Shown: positions 24,011 through 32,696, counted from the stretch's first letter. The stretch is 64,000 nucleotides of DNA from Massilia endophytica (GCF_021165955.1 NZ_CP088952.1:5146001-5210000); one strand, 5' to 3'. The notes: generated by a model from the sequence alone, not told the origin. Program-made: numbers and translations.

Positions 24011-26514
24011 TGCGCTCCGGCCCACTACAGGTTGACCAGATGACCAAGCAATCCCTCCATTCCGCGCGCACTGCGGCTGCGCCTTTCATCATGCCTGCGG
24101 CTGGCATGATGCTGGCCATGCTACTCCTGCTCTGCATGCTGCTCGCGCCCCGCGCGGCGCTGGCGGACAATCTCGCGTCCATGCGCAATACGGAGCTGCC
24201 CACGCTGCCCGTGAAGCAGACGGCTGCGCGCTTCATCAGCCTCGAAGGCCGCCTGCTGGCGCTGACGGACGACCGCAGCTGGCTCCTGAGCGAAGACCGC
24301 AAGTCCTGGACCGCGCTCGAGTACCGCGCGCCTTATGCGCTGGCGTCGGCAGCCGGGGAGAAGCAGAGCTATCTGATTTCCGGCTCGGCAGGCGCGATGC
24401 AGGTGGTGAGCAAGGTGGAGCGCCTCAAGCTGCGCAACTCCACCGTGGAAGCCAGCGACCTGCCTCCTCTCCCTCCGCTGACGCAGGCTTTCGCGGCGGC
24501 CCTGGGCGACAAGCTCTATGTGGCGGGCTACGGCGCCTCCGGCGCGCCGCAGCTGCTGGCGCTGGACACCGCGGCGCCAGGCGCCAGCTGGGAAACCCTG
24601 CCCGCGTGGGACGGCAAAGGTGCATCGATCTCCTCGCTGGCCGCCCAGAACTCCTCGGTTCTGCTGACGCTGCGCGGCGCAGAAGGACAGGGCGACCGCT
24701 TGCTGCGCTGGAAAGCGCGTACCGGCTGGGAGGAAATGAAACCCGTGCCCGGAGCCGTGCTGCCAGGCGCCGCCCGCGCCACCGGACAGGCCCACGTACT
24801 TTATCTGGCGCGCCCGGCGGGCAAGGCGAACGCCGCGCCGGAACTGCATACCTATCACACTATCACCGGCTCATGGGCCGTATCGTCCATTCCGCCCGGC
24901 GCGCCCGAAGCGGCGGCGCAGCAGAGCGGTGAGCTGGCCGCGGGCTGGGCCAACGGCCTGCTGCACGCCTACACTGGCGCCGATGGTTCGCAGCACATCG
25001 CCTACACCGAAATCGTGTCCGGCAAACGCCTGCTGAAAACATTCGACTGGTTCGTGATCGTGGCCTACCTGGCGGGCATGCTGGGCATCGGCTGGTATTG
25101 CTACATCCGCGAGAAGCGCAACTCCACCTCCGATTTCTTCGTGGGCGGCCGCTCCATTCCCTTCTGGGCTGCGGGCATCAGCCTGTACGCCGCGAACACC
25201 AGCTCCATCAGCTACATCGCCATTCCCGCCAAGGCCTTCGAGACCAATTGGCAGTACATGACGAACAACCTGGTGGCTGTGGTGGCGCTGACCTTCGTCG
25301 CCGTGGCCGTGGTCCCGCTGCTGCGCCGCCTGGACCTGATGTCGGTGTTCCACTACCTGGAGATCCGCTTTCATCCCTCGATCCGCATGATCGCGAGCCT
25401 CATCTGCATCCTGGTGCAGATCGGCAGCCGCATGAGCGTGATCCTGCTGCTTCCTTCGCTCGCCATTGCCACCATCACCGGCATCGACGTCACCTGGAGC
25501 ATCATCATCATGGGCGGCTTCACCATCATCTATACCGCGATGGGCGGCATGAAGGCCGTGGTGTGGACCGACTTCGTGCAGCTCTTCGTGAAGATGGGCG
25601 GCGCGCTCTTCGCCATCGGCTTCATCATCTGGAAGCTGGATGGCGGCGTGATGGAGTTCGTGAACGTTGCCGCGGCGGAGAGCAAGACCAAGCTGTTCGA
25701 CTTCAGCTGGGACCTGACCCAGCCCACCGTCTGGGGCTTCATTTTCCTCGTGCTGTTCGACGTGGTGCTCACCTTCCCCAAGGACCAGGTGCTGATGCAG
25801 CGCGTGCTGTCCACCAAGTCGGCCAAGGAAGCCACCCGCTCGATCTGGACCTTCGCCGCGATCTCAATTCCCGGCGGCTTTATCTTCTACACCATCGGCA
25901 CCGCGCTCTACACCTACTACAAGAGCCACCCGGAGCGCATGAATCCCCTGCTGAATGTGGATGCGACCTTCCCCCTCTTTATCGCGGCCGAACTGCCGAC
26001 CGGCATCACGGGCCTGATTATCGCGGGCATCCTGGCCGCCGCCATGGCCACGCTGTCCGGCATCATGAACAGCGTCGCCACGCTGGCCTCGGTGGACTTC
26101 TACGAGAAGCTGGTGAAGAACCCCACGCCGAAGAAGAGCGTGGTGTTCGCCGAAGCGGCCACCGTGGCCACGGGCCTGATCGGCATTGCCGCCGCGTTGC
26201 TGCTGTCGCGCTTCAACGCCCACTCGCTGTTCGACGTGTCGATCGAACTGGCAGGCCTGCTCAGCGGCGGCTTCGCCGGCGCCTACACGCTCGGCATGTT
26301 CACGCGCCGCGCCAACTGGCAGGGCGTGGCCATCGGCATCGTGTGCAGCTCGATCCTGACCACCGTCTGCTGGACCTTCAAGATCGTCCACCCCTACTTC
26401 TACCTGCCGATCTCGATCATGCTGTGCATCGTGTTCGGCTATCTCGCCAGCTATCTCTTCCCTGCGCCGAAGCAGTCGCTGGCAGGCCTCACCATCTACG
26501 CTGACAAACCCTAA
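24010..26514 (+). CDS. Fusion protein: periplasmic beta-propeller-like domain + sodium:solute symporter
   Basis: An 834-residue inner-membrane protein. A signal-like hydrophobic segment (about 35-55) is followed by some 280 residues of repeating strands with Kelch-like spacing (LYVAGYG, LLALDT, WETLPAW, LLRWKARTGWEEM, HTYHTITGSW), then an SSS-family symporter from about residue 340 (FDWFVIVAYLAGMLGIG, FFVGGRSIPFWAAGISLYAAN). About 13 helices follow. Similar propeller-symporter chains occur in sugar and sialic-acid loci, where the propeller is mutarotase-like; here the consensus is weak. Start 24010 is chosen for the 1-base overlap with the preceding stop; an ATG at 24040 is the alternative. 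Confidence 0.87.
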   Translation: MRSGPLQVDQMTKQSLHSARTAAAPFIMPAAGMMLAMLLLLCMLLAPRAALADNLASMRNTELPTLPVKQTAARFISLEGRLLALTDDRSWLLSEDRKSWTALEYRAPYALASAAGEKQSYLISGSAGAMQVVSKVERLKLRNSTVEASDLPPLPPLTQAFAAALGDKLYVAGYGASGAPQLLALDTAAPGASWETLPAWDGKGASISSLAAQNSSVLLTLRGAEGQGDRLLRWKARTGWEEMKPVPGAVLPGAARATGQAHVLYLARPAGKANAAPELHTYHTITGSWAVSSIPPGAPEAAAQQSGELAAGWANGLLHAYTGADGSQHIAYTEIVSGKRLLKTFDWFVIVAYLAGMLGIGWYCYIREKRNSTSDFFVGGRSIPFWAAGISLYAANTSSISYIAIPAKAFETNWQYMTNNLVAVVALTFVAVAVVPLLRRLDLMSVFHYLEIRFHPSIRMIASLICILVQIGSRMSVILLLPSLAIATITGIDVTWSIIIMGGFTIIYTAMGGMKAVVWTDFVQLFVKMGGALFAIGFIIWKLDGGVMEFVNVAAAESKTKLFDFSWDLTQPTVWGFIFLVLFDVVLTFPKDQVLMQRVLSTKSAKEATRSIWTFAAISIPGGFIFYTIGTALYTYYKSHPERMNPLLNVDATFPLFIAAELPTGITGLIIAGILAAAMATLSGIMNSVATLASVDFYEKLVKNPTPKKSVVFAEAATVATGLIGIAAALLLSRFNAHSLFDVSIELAGLLSGGFAGAYTLGMFTRRANWQGVAIGIVCSSILTTVCWTFKIVHPYFYLPISIMLCIVFGYLASYLFPAPKQSLAGLTIYADKP

Positions 26515-26528
26515 CACCGAAGAAGATC

Positions 26529-28718
26529 ATGACTAGCAAGCGCCCACCCACCTACGATACCCGCACCGTGCCCGCCAAGGAGCCGAAGCACTGGGATACG
26601 CCGCTGCCGCACACGCTGCCAGCGCATCTCCCCACGCCGGGCAAGGCGCCCGACTGGCCCTACATCAACATCGGCAAGTGGAAGATCGACGTCAACAACT
26701 ACGCGGACAGCTGGCGCAAGGAGCTCACGATCTGGCGCCACGAGCACAAGATCCGCGCGGGCTACGACGGCTCCCGCTACGACCGCGAGGACCTCGCCTG
26801 GTCGCAGCGCAATTTCGTGCACACGCAGATGATGGTGGAGGACCGCTACTTCTACGATCCGGTGAAGGGCGAGTACACGGTGGACCGCTACCTGGACGAC
26901 CTGGAGCGCCGTTTCGGCGGCATAGACAGTGTGCTGATCTGGTACGTGTACCCGAACATCGGTATCGACAACCGCAACCAGACCATGCTCGCCAGCGACA
27001 TGCCCGGCGGCCTGGAAGGCCTGAAGAAGGCGGTGGAAGCGTTCCAGAAGCGCGGCGTGCGCGTCTTCCTGCCCACCATGCCATGGGATAACGGCACTCG
27101 CCCTGAAGGCAAGGAAGACTGGGAAGCGGTGACCGACCTTGCCGTCAAGCTGAATGCCGACGGCGTGAACGGCGACACCTACAATGGCGTGCCGCGCGTC
27201 TATGCCGACTGCGCCGACAAGGCAAAACAGCCGCTGATCTTCCAGCCCGAAGGTTCGCTGACGGCCGACGAGGCGCTGCAATGGAACCAGCAGACCTGGG
27301 GCAAGGCATCGACGGAAACCATTCCCGCAGTGAGCAAGGTGAAGTGGCTGGAATCGCGCCACATGGTGAATCTGGAAAACCGCTGGTGCCGCGACCGCAC
27401 GGACGATTTCCATTACATGTTCTTCAACGGCGTGGGCTATACCGCCTGGGAGAACGTATGGGGCATCTGGAACCAGTTCACGGACCGCGACGGCGAGGCG
27501 CTGCGCCGCATCTCCACCATCTACCGCCAGTTCCCCGAACAGCTGGTGAGCCCCGGCTGGGAGCCGTATGTGACGGCCCTGCAGCAGAACGTGTTCGCCA
27601 GCCGCTTCCCGGCCAATGGCGTCACGCTGTGGACCATCGTGAACCGCAATGAATACGAAGTGAATGGCGAGCAGCTGATCGTGCCGCATACCGAAGGCCG
27701 CCAATACTATGACGTGTGGAACGGCGTGCCCATCGCCCCGCGCATCCAGGGCGAAGGCGAGGCCGCAACTGCCAGCTTCGACCTCACGCTGGAAGTGAAG
27801 GGCTTCGGCGCCATCGTCGGCGTGGACAAGGGCATGGCCGTGCAGGGCATGGACGCTTTCCTGAAGAAGATGGCGGGCATGGCCGCACAGCCCCTGCGCA
27901 GCTTCTCCGGTGCGTGGAAGCCGCTGCCGCAGAAGATGATCGATATCGCGCCGACCAAGCCTGCGGCCGCCGCGCCGGAAGGTATGGTCGCCATCCCTGC
28001 CGGTACTTTCGATTTCGTCGTGACCGGCATCGAGGTGGAAGGCTACACCTGGGCAGGCATGGACTTCCAGTACCCATGGGAGAGTATCGCCCGCCGCGCG
28101 CACCGCCGCCGCATGGACATGAAGCCCTTCTATATCGACAAATACAACGTCACCAACGCCCAGTTCAAGGCCTTCCTCGACGCTTCCGGCTACAAGCCGC
28201 GCGACGCGCACAACTTCCTGAAGGACTGGGACAACGGCGCGCCGCGCAAGGGCTGGGAGAACAAGCCCGTGACCTGGGTGGGCCTGGAAGATGCGCGCGC
28301 CTATGCCGCCTGGGCGGGCAAGCGCCTGCCGCACGAGTGGGAATGGCAGTATGCCGCGCAGGGTACGGACGGCCGCCTCTATCCATGGGGCGACCAGTGG
28401 AACGATGCAGCGGCGCCCGCGAAGAATAAGGGCCGCGAACTGCTGCCGCCAGCCGACGTGGATGCGCATCCCCAAGGCGCCAGCCCCTTCGGCGTCATGG
28501 ACCTGGTGGGCAATGTGTGGCAATGGACCAGCGAGTTTGAGGACGAGCACACGCGCGCCGCAGCGCTGCGCGGCGGCAGCTCCTACTTCCCGCAAACCTC
28601 GCACTGGTACTTCCCTCAGGCGCACCGCCTCGACCAGCATGGCAAGTACCTGCTGATGGCGCCAGCCAAGGACCGCTCCGGCATGCTGGGCTTCCGCTGC
28701 GTGGTGGACGCTGCCTGA
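26529..28718 (+). CDS. Fusion protein: putative glycosidase-like barrel + SUMF/FGE-fold domain lacking catalytic cysteines
   Basis: A 729-residue cytoplasmic protein (no signal). Residues about 30-440 look like a TIM-barrel hydrolase: FGGIDSVLIWYVYPNIGID, RGVRVFLPTMPWDNG, LNADGVNGDTYNGVPR, YTAWENVWGIWNQF; I cannot name a family. Residues about 485-729 are an SUMF/FGE fold (MVAIPAGTF, FYIDKYNVTNAQFKAFLD, PVTWVGLEDARAYAAWAGKRLPHEWEWQYAA, PFGVMDLVGNVWQWTSE, ALRGGSSYF, GFRCV). Formylglycine-generating enzyme needs two cysteines after the RGGS segment; here that stretch has none, and only the Cys of GFRC remains. It is therefore not a sulfatase maturase. No sulfatase is encoded nearby. Confidence 0.85.
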   Translation: MTSKRPPTYDTRTVPAKEPKHWDTPLPHTLPAHLPTPGKAPDWPYINIGKWKIDVNNYADSWRKELTIWRHEHKIRAGYDGSRYDREDLAWSQRNFVHTQMMVEDRYFYDPVKGEYTVDRYLDDLERRFGGIDSVLIWYVYPNIGIDNRNQTMLASDMPGGLEGLKKAVEAFQKRGVRVFLPTMPWDNGTRPEGKEDWEAVTDLAVKLNADGVNGDTYNGVPRVYADCADKAKQPLIFQPEGSLTADEALQWNQQTWGKASTETIPAVSKVKWLESRHMVNLENRWCRDRTDDFHYMFFNGVGYTAWENVWGIWNQFTDRDGEALRRISTIYRQFPEQLVSPGWEPYVTALQQNVFASRFPANGVTLWTIVNRNEYEVNGEQLIVPHTEGRQYYDVWNGVPIAPRIQGEGEAATASFDLTLEVKGFGAIVGVDKGMAVQGMDAFLKKMAGMAAQPLRSFSGAWKPLPQKMIDIAPTKPAAAAPEGMVAIPAGTFDFVVTGIEVEGYTWAGMDFQYPWESIARRAHRRRMDMKPFYIDKYNVTNAQFKAFLDASGYKPRDAHNFLKDWDNGAPRKGWENKPVTWVGLEDARAYAAWAGKRLPHEWEWQYAAQGTDGRLYPWGDQWNDAAAPAKNKGRELLPPADVDAHPQGASPFGVMDLVGNVWQWTSEFEDEHTRAAALRGGSSYFPQTSHWYFPQAHRLDQHGKYLLMAPAKDRSGMLGFRCVVDAA

Positions 28719-28719
28719 C

Positions 28720-30573
28720 ATGAAACCAGCCGTTTCCCCATTCCCCGCTCCGTCCCAGGTGCAGCTGCAAGGCCTGCTGGGCGAGGCGCTGGACGCCAAC
28801 CTGCGCGGCCGCCTGTCCCACTTCATCGAAGACGAGCACAGCCCGGCCATTGCCCTGTTCTCGCCTGAGCACAAGTGTTGCAACCATGAAGGCGACTGGT
28901 ACGGCGAGCATGCCGGGAAGTGGCTGTACGCCGCGGCGCGCGCCGCCAGCCGCAGCGCGGACTCTGCGATCCCGCTGCATGTGCAAAGGGTGGCGGACTA
29001 TCTGGTGTCTGTGCAGGAAGCGGACGGCTACCTCGGCACCTACGCCCCCGAGCGCCGCTTCGTGCAGAAGCAGCCGCGCGGTCCCCGCACCTGGGATGGC
29101 GCGCCGGGCAAACGCACCTGGGACATCTGGACTCACAGCTACCTGATCATCGGCCTGCTGGAGGTGCACAAGTACTTCCCCAATGACCGCTATCTCGCCG
29201 CAGCGCGCAAGATCGGCGACCTGTGCCTGCAGGCGCTCACCTCGGGCGGCATCGACATCACGGAGCTGGGCAACCATCACGGCATGTCCGCCACCATCCT
29301 GCTCGATCCGGCGGCGGAGCTTTACCTGCGCACCGGCGAGCCGCGCTACCTGCAACTGGCGGAACTGATCGTGGAGCAGGCCGACGCGCGGCCCGAGCTC
29401 AATCTGCTGACGCAGGCCTCGAGCGGCGTGGATGCCGCGGAGATCGCCACCGGCAAGGCCTACCAGCTGTGCTGGAACATGGTGGGCATGGCCAAGCTGC
29501 ACCGCGCTACCGGCAAACAGCAGTACCTGGACGCCGTGCGCAATGTATGGCGCAGCGTGCGTGAATACCACCTGACCCTGGGCGGCGGCCCCTGGGGCGG
29601 CGTGGCCCACCGTTCGCGCGAGGTCTTCAACCATCACGGCGCGTTCTCGCCATACGGCTACATTGAAACCTGCTCCACGCTGGCGTGGATGCAGATGAAC
29701 CGCGAACTGCTTGCCATCACGGGCGAAGCGCAATTCGCCGAGGAGATCGAGCGCTCCGCCTACAACGACCTGCTTGCCGCCCAGGCGCCCAATGGCGAAG
29801 ACTGGTGCTACTACATCTTCCCGAACGGGAAGCGCGTTTACACGACCTACTGGCGCTGCTGCAAATCCAGCGGCTCCATGGCGCTGGAAGAACTGCCGGG
29901 CGTCGCGTTCACCCAGCGCGCTGCCGACGAAATCGCGGTGAATATCTACGGCCCGGGCACCGCTTCGCTGGATACCGCCTCCGCAGGCCGCGTGCTGCTC
30001 ACCCAGCAGACTGCATATCCGGCCGACGGCGCGGTGAGCATCGCGGTGCAGCCCGAGAGGGCAGGGCGCTTCACGCTCGCGCTGCGGATTCCTTCATGGG
30101 CGGATGGCGCCTCGGTAATGGTCAACGGCACGGCGGCAGGCTCCGCGCGGCCGGGCGAATACCTGCGCGTCGAGCGTGAATGGCAGGCGGGCGATGTGGT
30201 GGAGCTGTCGCTGCCGATGGTTCCGCGCCTGCACCGCAAATTGAGCCAGAATACCCAGGAATCGCTGGCGCCGGACGGCTCGCCTGTGGCCCAGCAGGTC
30301 ATGCGTTACGAATACGCGGCCATCACACGCGGCCCGCTGGTGTACGCGACAGGCCTGATCGACGGCTTCAAGACCGAGGAAACGGTGATCCTGGCCGAGG
30401 GTGATGCGCTGTCCATGGCCCCCGACGCCTTGCCGCAGGATGCCAACGGCCCCGCCATCCGGCTCAAGCTCGCGTCGCGGGGAGACCTGATCTTCGTGCC
30501 TTATTACGAAGCGGGCGGACGGCGCGACGGGACCTGGCGCCTTACCTGGCTCCAGCTCGCCCCGCCGCTCTGA
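28720..30573 (+). CDS. GH127-family glycoside hydrolase (beta-L-arabinofuranosidase type)
   Basis: A 617-residue cytoplasmic enzyme of the GH127 family (formerly DUF1680). The (alpha/alpha)6 barrel carries the zinc/nucleophile set known from the Bifidobacterium enzyme HypBA1: Glu316-Thr-Cys318 and Cys380-Cys381 in YWRCCKSSG. A plausible acid/base is Glu301. A C-terminal beta-sandwich follows. The known reaction releases L-arabinofuranose using a Cys nucleophile. No signal peptide, so the substrate must be imported intact, fitting the symporter two genes upstream. It starts 1 base after the preceding stop and ends the operon. Confidence 0.9.
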   Translation: MKPAVSPFPAPSQVQLQGLLGEALDANLRGRLSHFIEDEHSPAIALFSPEHKCCNHEGDWYGEHAGKWLYAAARAASRSADSAIPLHVQRVADYLVSVQEADGYLGTYAPERRFVQKQPRGPRTWDGAPGKRTWDIWTHSYLIIGLLEVHKYFPNDRYLAAARKIGDLCLQALTSGGIDITELGNHHGMSATILLDPAAELYLRTGEPRYLQLAELIVEQADARPELNLLTQASSGVDAAEIATGKAYQLCWNMVGMAKLHRATGKQQYLDAVRNVWRSVREYHLTLGGGPWGGVAHRSREVFNHHGAFSPYGYIETCSTLAWMQMNRELLAITGEAQFAEEIERSAYNDLLAAQAPNGEDWCYYIFPNGKRVYTTYWRCCKSSGSMALEELPGVAFTQRAADEIAVNIYGPGTASLDTASAGRVLLTQQTAYPADGAVSIAVQPERAGRFTLALRIPSWADGASVMVNGTAAGSARPGEYLRVEREWQAGDVVELSLPMVPRLHRKLSQNTQESLAPDGSPVAQQVMRYEYAAITRGPLVYATGLIDGFKTEETVILAEGDALSMAPDALPQDANGPAIRLKLASRGDLIFVPYYEAGGRRDGTWRLTWLQLAPPL

Positions 30574-30603
30574 TGACTGGGGAGCATGCTGTATCATCTG
30601 CGC

Positions 30604-31239
30604 ATGCTCATCATCACCATCAAACAGGGCAAGGAAAAAAGCCTGCTCTCCGGCGACCCTTTGATTTATCTCTCCGCCGTCGAAAGGGTCGACGGCAAGC
30701 CGCAGGAGCGCAGCAAGCAGGGCGCCACGGCCCTCGTGCAGACCTCGTCGCGCCAGTTCCTGGCCCGCGCGGCCTATAACGCCAAGTCGCAGGTCGCCGC
30801 CCGCGTCTGGACCTTGCGCGAGGACGAGCCGGTCGACCACGCGATGATCAAGCGGCGCGTCCAGACCGCCGTGCAGCTGCGGGCCGATGGCCTGCGCGAT
30901 GCGGACCCGCAGGCGCTGTTTCCGCTGATCGATGGCGACAGGGACGGCCTGCCCGGTCTCCTGGTGCACAGCTACGGCGGCCCCCAGGGCTATCTGGTCT
31001 GCCAGTTCAATGCTGCCGGTGTGGATCTGTGGAAGGTGGCCGTGGTGCAGGCGCTTCTCAAGGCTACCGGCTGTCCCAACGTCTACGAATATTGCGACCC
31101 TTTGCTGCGCAAAGGCGAAGGGCTTCCCCTCACGCGCCGCGTGCTGGCAGGAGAAGAACCGCCCCAGCGCCTGATGGTGCGCCAGGATGGCAGGCTGGTG
31201 CCGATGGACATCCGCACAGGCTTCACCTATCCGCGCTGA
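30604..31239 (+). pseudogene. RlmI-like rRNA methyltransferase truncated before the catalytic domain
   Basis: 211 residues equivalent to the PUA-like and EEHEE domains of RlmI (23S rRNA m5C methyltransferase): IKQGKEKSLLSGDPLIYLSA, LARAAYNAKSQVAARVWT, LIDGDRDGLPGLLVHSYGG. RlmI is about 396 residues; this reading frame ends within the VDI..G.KTG-type segment that precedes the SAM-binding fold (here MDIRTGFTYPR, then stop). No methyltransferase remnant is seen in the following bases. It may be an inactivated copy or a stand-alone RNA-binding fragment. The start matches the family; a further ATG lies at 30586. Confidence 0.7.
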
Positions 31240-31355
31240 AAAGCCCCCGGCGCCGAAGCCACCTGGTTTTGGGGGACAGTGGCATAGATCAGCAACTCGC
31301 CAGACGCCCCGATGCTGACTAGGGCAGCCCAAACGTACGCTCTGTATTTCTTCAT
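31227..31355 (-). CDS. Small membrane peptide (42 aa), candidate
   Basis: A 42-codon frame starting MKKYRAYVWAALVSIGASGE, with a charged start and one hydrophobic segment (about 8-25). A strong ribosome site GGGAGG lies seven bases before the ATG, and the frame begins 17 bases after the stop of the GST gene in the same direction. Its 3' end overlaps the end of the rlmI remnant by 13 bases. No family recognised; could be chance, but the ribosome site and position are better than expected by accident. Confidence 0.4.
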   Translation of the reverse strand: MKKYRAYVWAALVSIGASGELLIYATVPQNQVASAPGAFQRG

Positions 31356-31372
31356 GGCGAGGCCTCCCGTTT

Positions 31373-32017
31373 TCAGTGCCTGGCGGTGTTGAACGCCAGC
31401 TGGTCGGCGAAGGCCCGCTTGTACGCTGGACGCGCTTCCCCGCGCGCCACATACGCGGCCAGGCTGGGGAATTCGTCCAGGATGCCCGACGGCCTTGCCC
31501 TGAGCAGCACCGACACCATCAGCAGGTCGCCCGCGCTGAAATTCCTGTCCAGCCATTCTGCATCGCCCAGCCGCGCCGAGAGCTGGTTCAGGCGGGTGCG
31601 GATGCGGCCCTTAATCAGGGGCATGCGTTCCTGGCTCCAGGGTTTGTCGCCCTCAATGAACTTGGCGATGACGATTTCCAGGATCGGCGGCTCCACCGTG
31701 TTGAGTGCGGCGAACATCCAGGTGATGGCCCGCGCCCGCGCATTCTCGTCCTCCGGCAGCAGGCCCGGATGGCGCGATGCGATATGCAGGATGATAGACC
31801 CCGACTCGAAGAGGGCGAGATCGCCTTCTTCGAAGGTGGGAATCTGGCCGAAGGGATGAAGGGCCAGGTGCGCTGGCTCCTTCATCGCGGCGAAGGAAAC
31901 CGGACGGACCTCGTAGGCCAGTCCAGCTTCTTCCAGCGCCCAGCGTACGCGCGTATCGCGGGCCAGGCCCATGCCGCCGTCGGGCGAGCGTTCAAAGGCA
32001 GTAATAGTGATAGTCAT
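31373..32017 (-). CDS. Glutathione S-transferase family protein
   Basis: A 214-residue protein with an N-terminal thioredoxin-like glutathione site (ALEEAGLAYEVRPVSF, HPFGQIPTFEEGDLALFESGSIILHIA, the Pro-Thr and Glu-Ser being G-site residues) and a helical C-terminal domain (SAGDLLMVSVL). The ATG has AGGAG seven bases upstream. Substrate unknown; detoxification of electrophiles or peroxides is the usual role. It lies 72 bases downstream of the OhrR-like regulator in the same orientation and may be co-transcribed with it. Confidence 0.92.
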   Translation of the reverse strand: MTITITAFERSPDGGMGLARDTRVRWALEEAGLAYEVRPVSFAAMKEPAHLALHPFGQIPTFEEGDLALFESGSIILHIASRHPGLLPEDENARARAITWMFAALNTVEPPILEIVIAKFIEGDKPWSQERMPLIKGRIRTRLNQLSARLGDAEWLDRNFSAGDLLMVSVLLRARPSGILDEFPSLAAYVARGEARPAYKRAFADQLAFNTARH

Positions 32018-32089
32018 CGCGGAATCTCCTGGTGATTGCGGGTCTGCATAGGCACGACGAACGAGGAATCGCCAGATCGACAAGTCCGG

Positions 32090-32557
32090 TCAGGAATTTG
32101 AACCGGCTGCGTCGATGAGATTGGTACGCAGCTTGACCACGGCCTTTTGCAGGGTCCGGAACTCATCGGGTGTGAGCCCCGCCGCCCTGGCGGTGATCTC
32201 CCGATAGTCGAAGGCCTTCTCCCGCAGCTGGCGTCCCGCCTCGGTGAGCGACACCCGTACGCTGCGTTCGTCTTCCGTGTCGCGCTCGCGGCGCACATAG
32301 CCCATCGCTTCCAGGCGCTTCAGCATCGGCGTGAGCGTGCTCGGCTCCAGGAACAGCTTTTCGCTCAGGCCTTTCACGGTCTGCATGTCCTCTTCCCAGA
32401 GGCAGATGATGGTGACGTACTGCGGGTAGGTCAGGCCCAGTTGCTCCAGCACCGGCTTGTACACCCGCGAGTAGGCGAGGTTGGTGGAATAGACGGCGAA
32501 GCACATGAAGTCGCCCAGCTTGGCCGTGTTTTTGCTCCCTTGCTCTGGGTTGCTCAT
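32090..32557 (-). CDS. OhrR-like MarR-family organic-peroxide sensor
   Basis: A 155-residue winged-helix repressor very like OhrR: FMCFAVYSTNLAYSRVYKPVLEQLGLTYPQY, with the peroxide-reactive Cys at residue 19, and STLTPMLKRLEAMGYVRRERD with DERSVRVSLTEAG. In known OhrR proteins oxidation of this Cys releases DNA. No Ohr peroxidase gene is adjacent; the divergent partner is an epoxide-hydrolase-like protein and the downstream gene a GST, so it may sense another reactive compound (inference). Palindromic sites lie in the 139-base divergent spacer. Confidence 0.92.
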   Translation of the reverse strand: MSNPEQGSKNTAKLGDFMCFAVYSTNLAYSRVYKPVLEQLGLTYPQYVTIICLWEEDMQTVKGLSEKLFLEPSTLTPMLKRLEAMGYVRRERDTEDERSVRVSLTEAGRQLREKAFDYREITARAAGLTPDEFRTLQKAVVKLRTNLIDAAGSNS

Positions 32558-32576
32558 TTGACATCCTCTAAAAATA

Positions 32577-32651
32577 ATTATCGCGATAATGATTATCGTA
32601 CTTGAAAAATCCGAAAACTGCGTATAAAGTTGCTTTCATAATGATTATCGT
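32577..32651. promoter_or_regulatory. Overlapping palindromes in the OhrR/hydrolase divergent promoter
   Basis: ATTATCGCGATAAT (32577-32590) is a perfect 14-bp palindrome. It overlaps CGATAATGATTATCG (32584-32598), an odd-centred palindrome. The 14-mer ATAATGATTATCGT at 32586-32599 recurs exactly at 32638-32651. The layout, one site on each side of the spacer, suits autoregulation plus control of the hydrolase. The odd-centred form also resembles a Fur 7-1-7 site (TGATAATNATTATCA) at 13 of 15 positions. Confidence 0.65.
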
Positions 32652-32696
32652 CATAAATACCTGCGAGAAACTTTCCTTATCGACATCGGAGAATTC

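Noticed and set aside
28010..28718. Sulfatase-activating (formylglycine-generating) function
   Set aside because: Both catalytic cysteines are missing and no sulfatase gene is present nearby.
26511..28883. 790-residue minus-strand frame opposite the barrel/SUMF gene
   Set aside because: Antisense to a well-supported gene; no recognisable domain.
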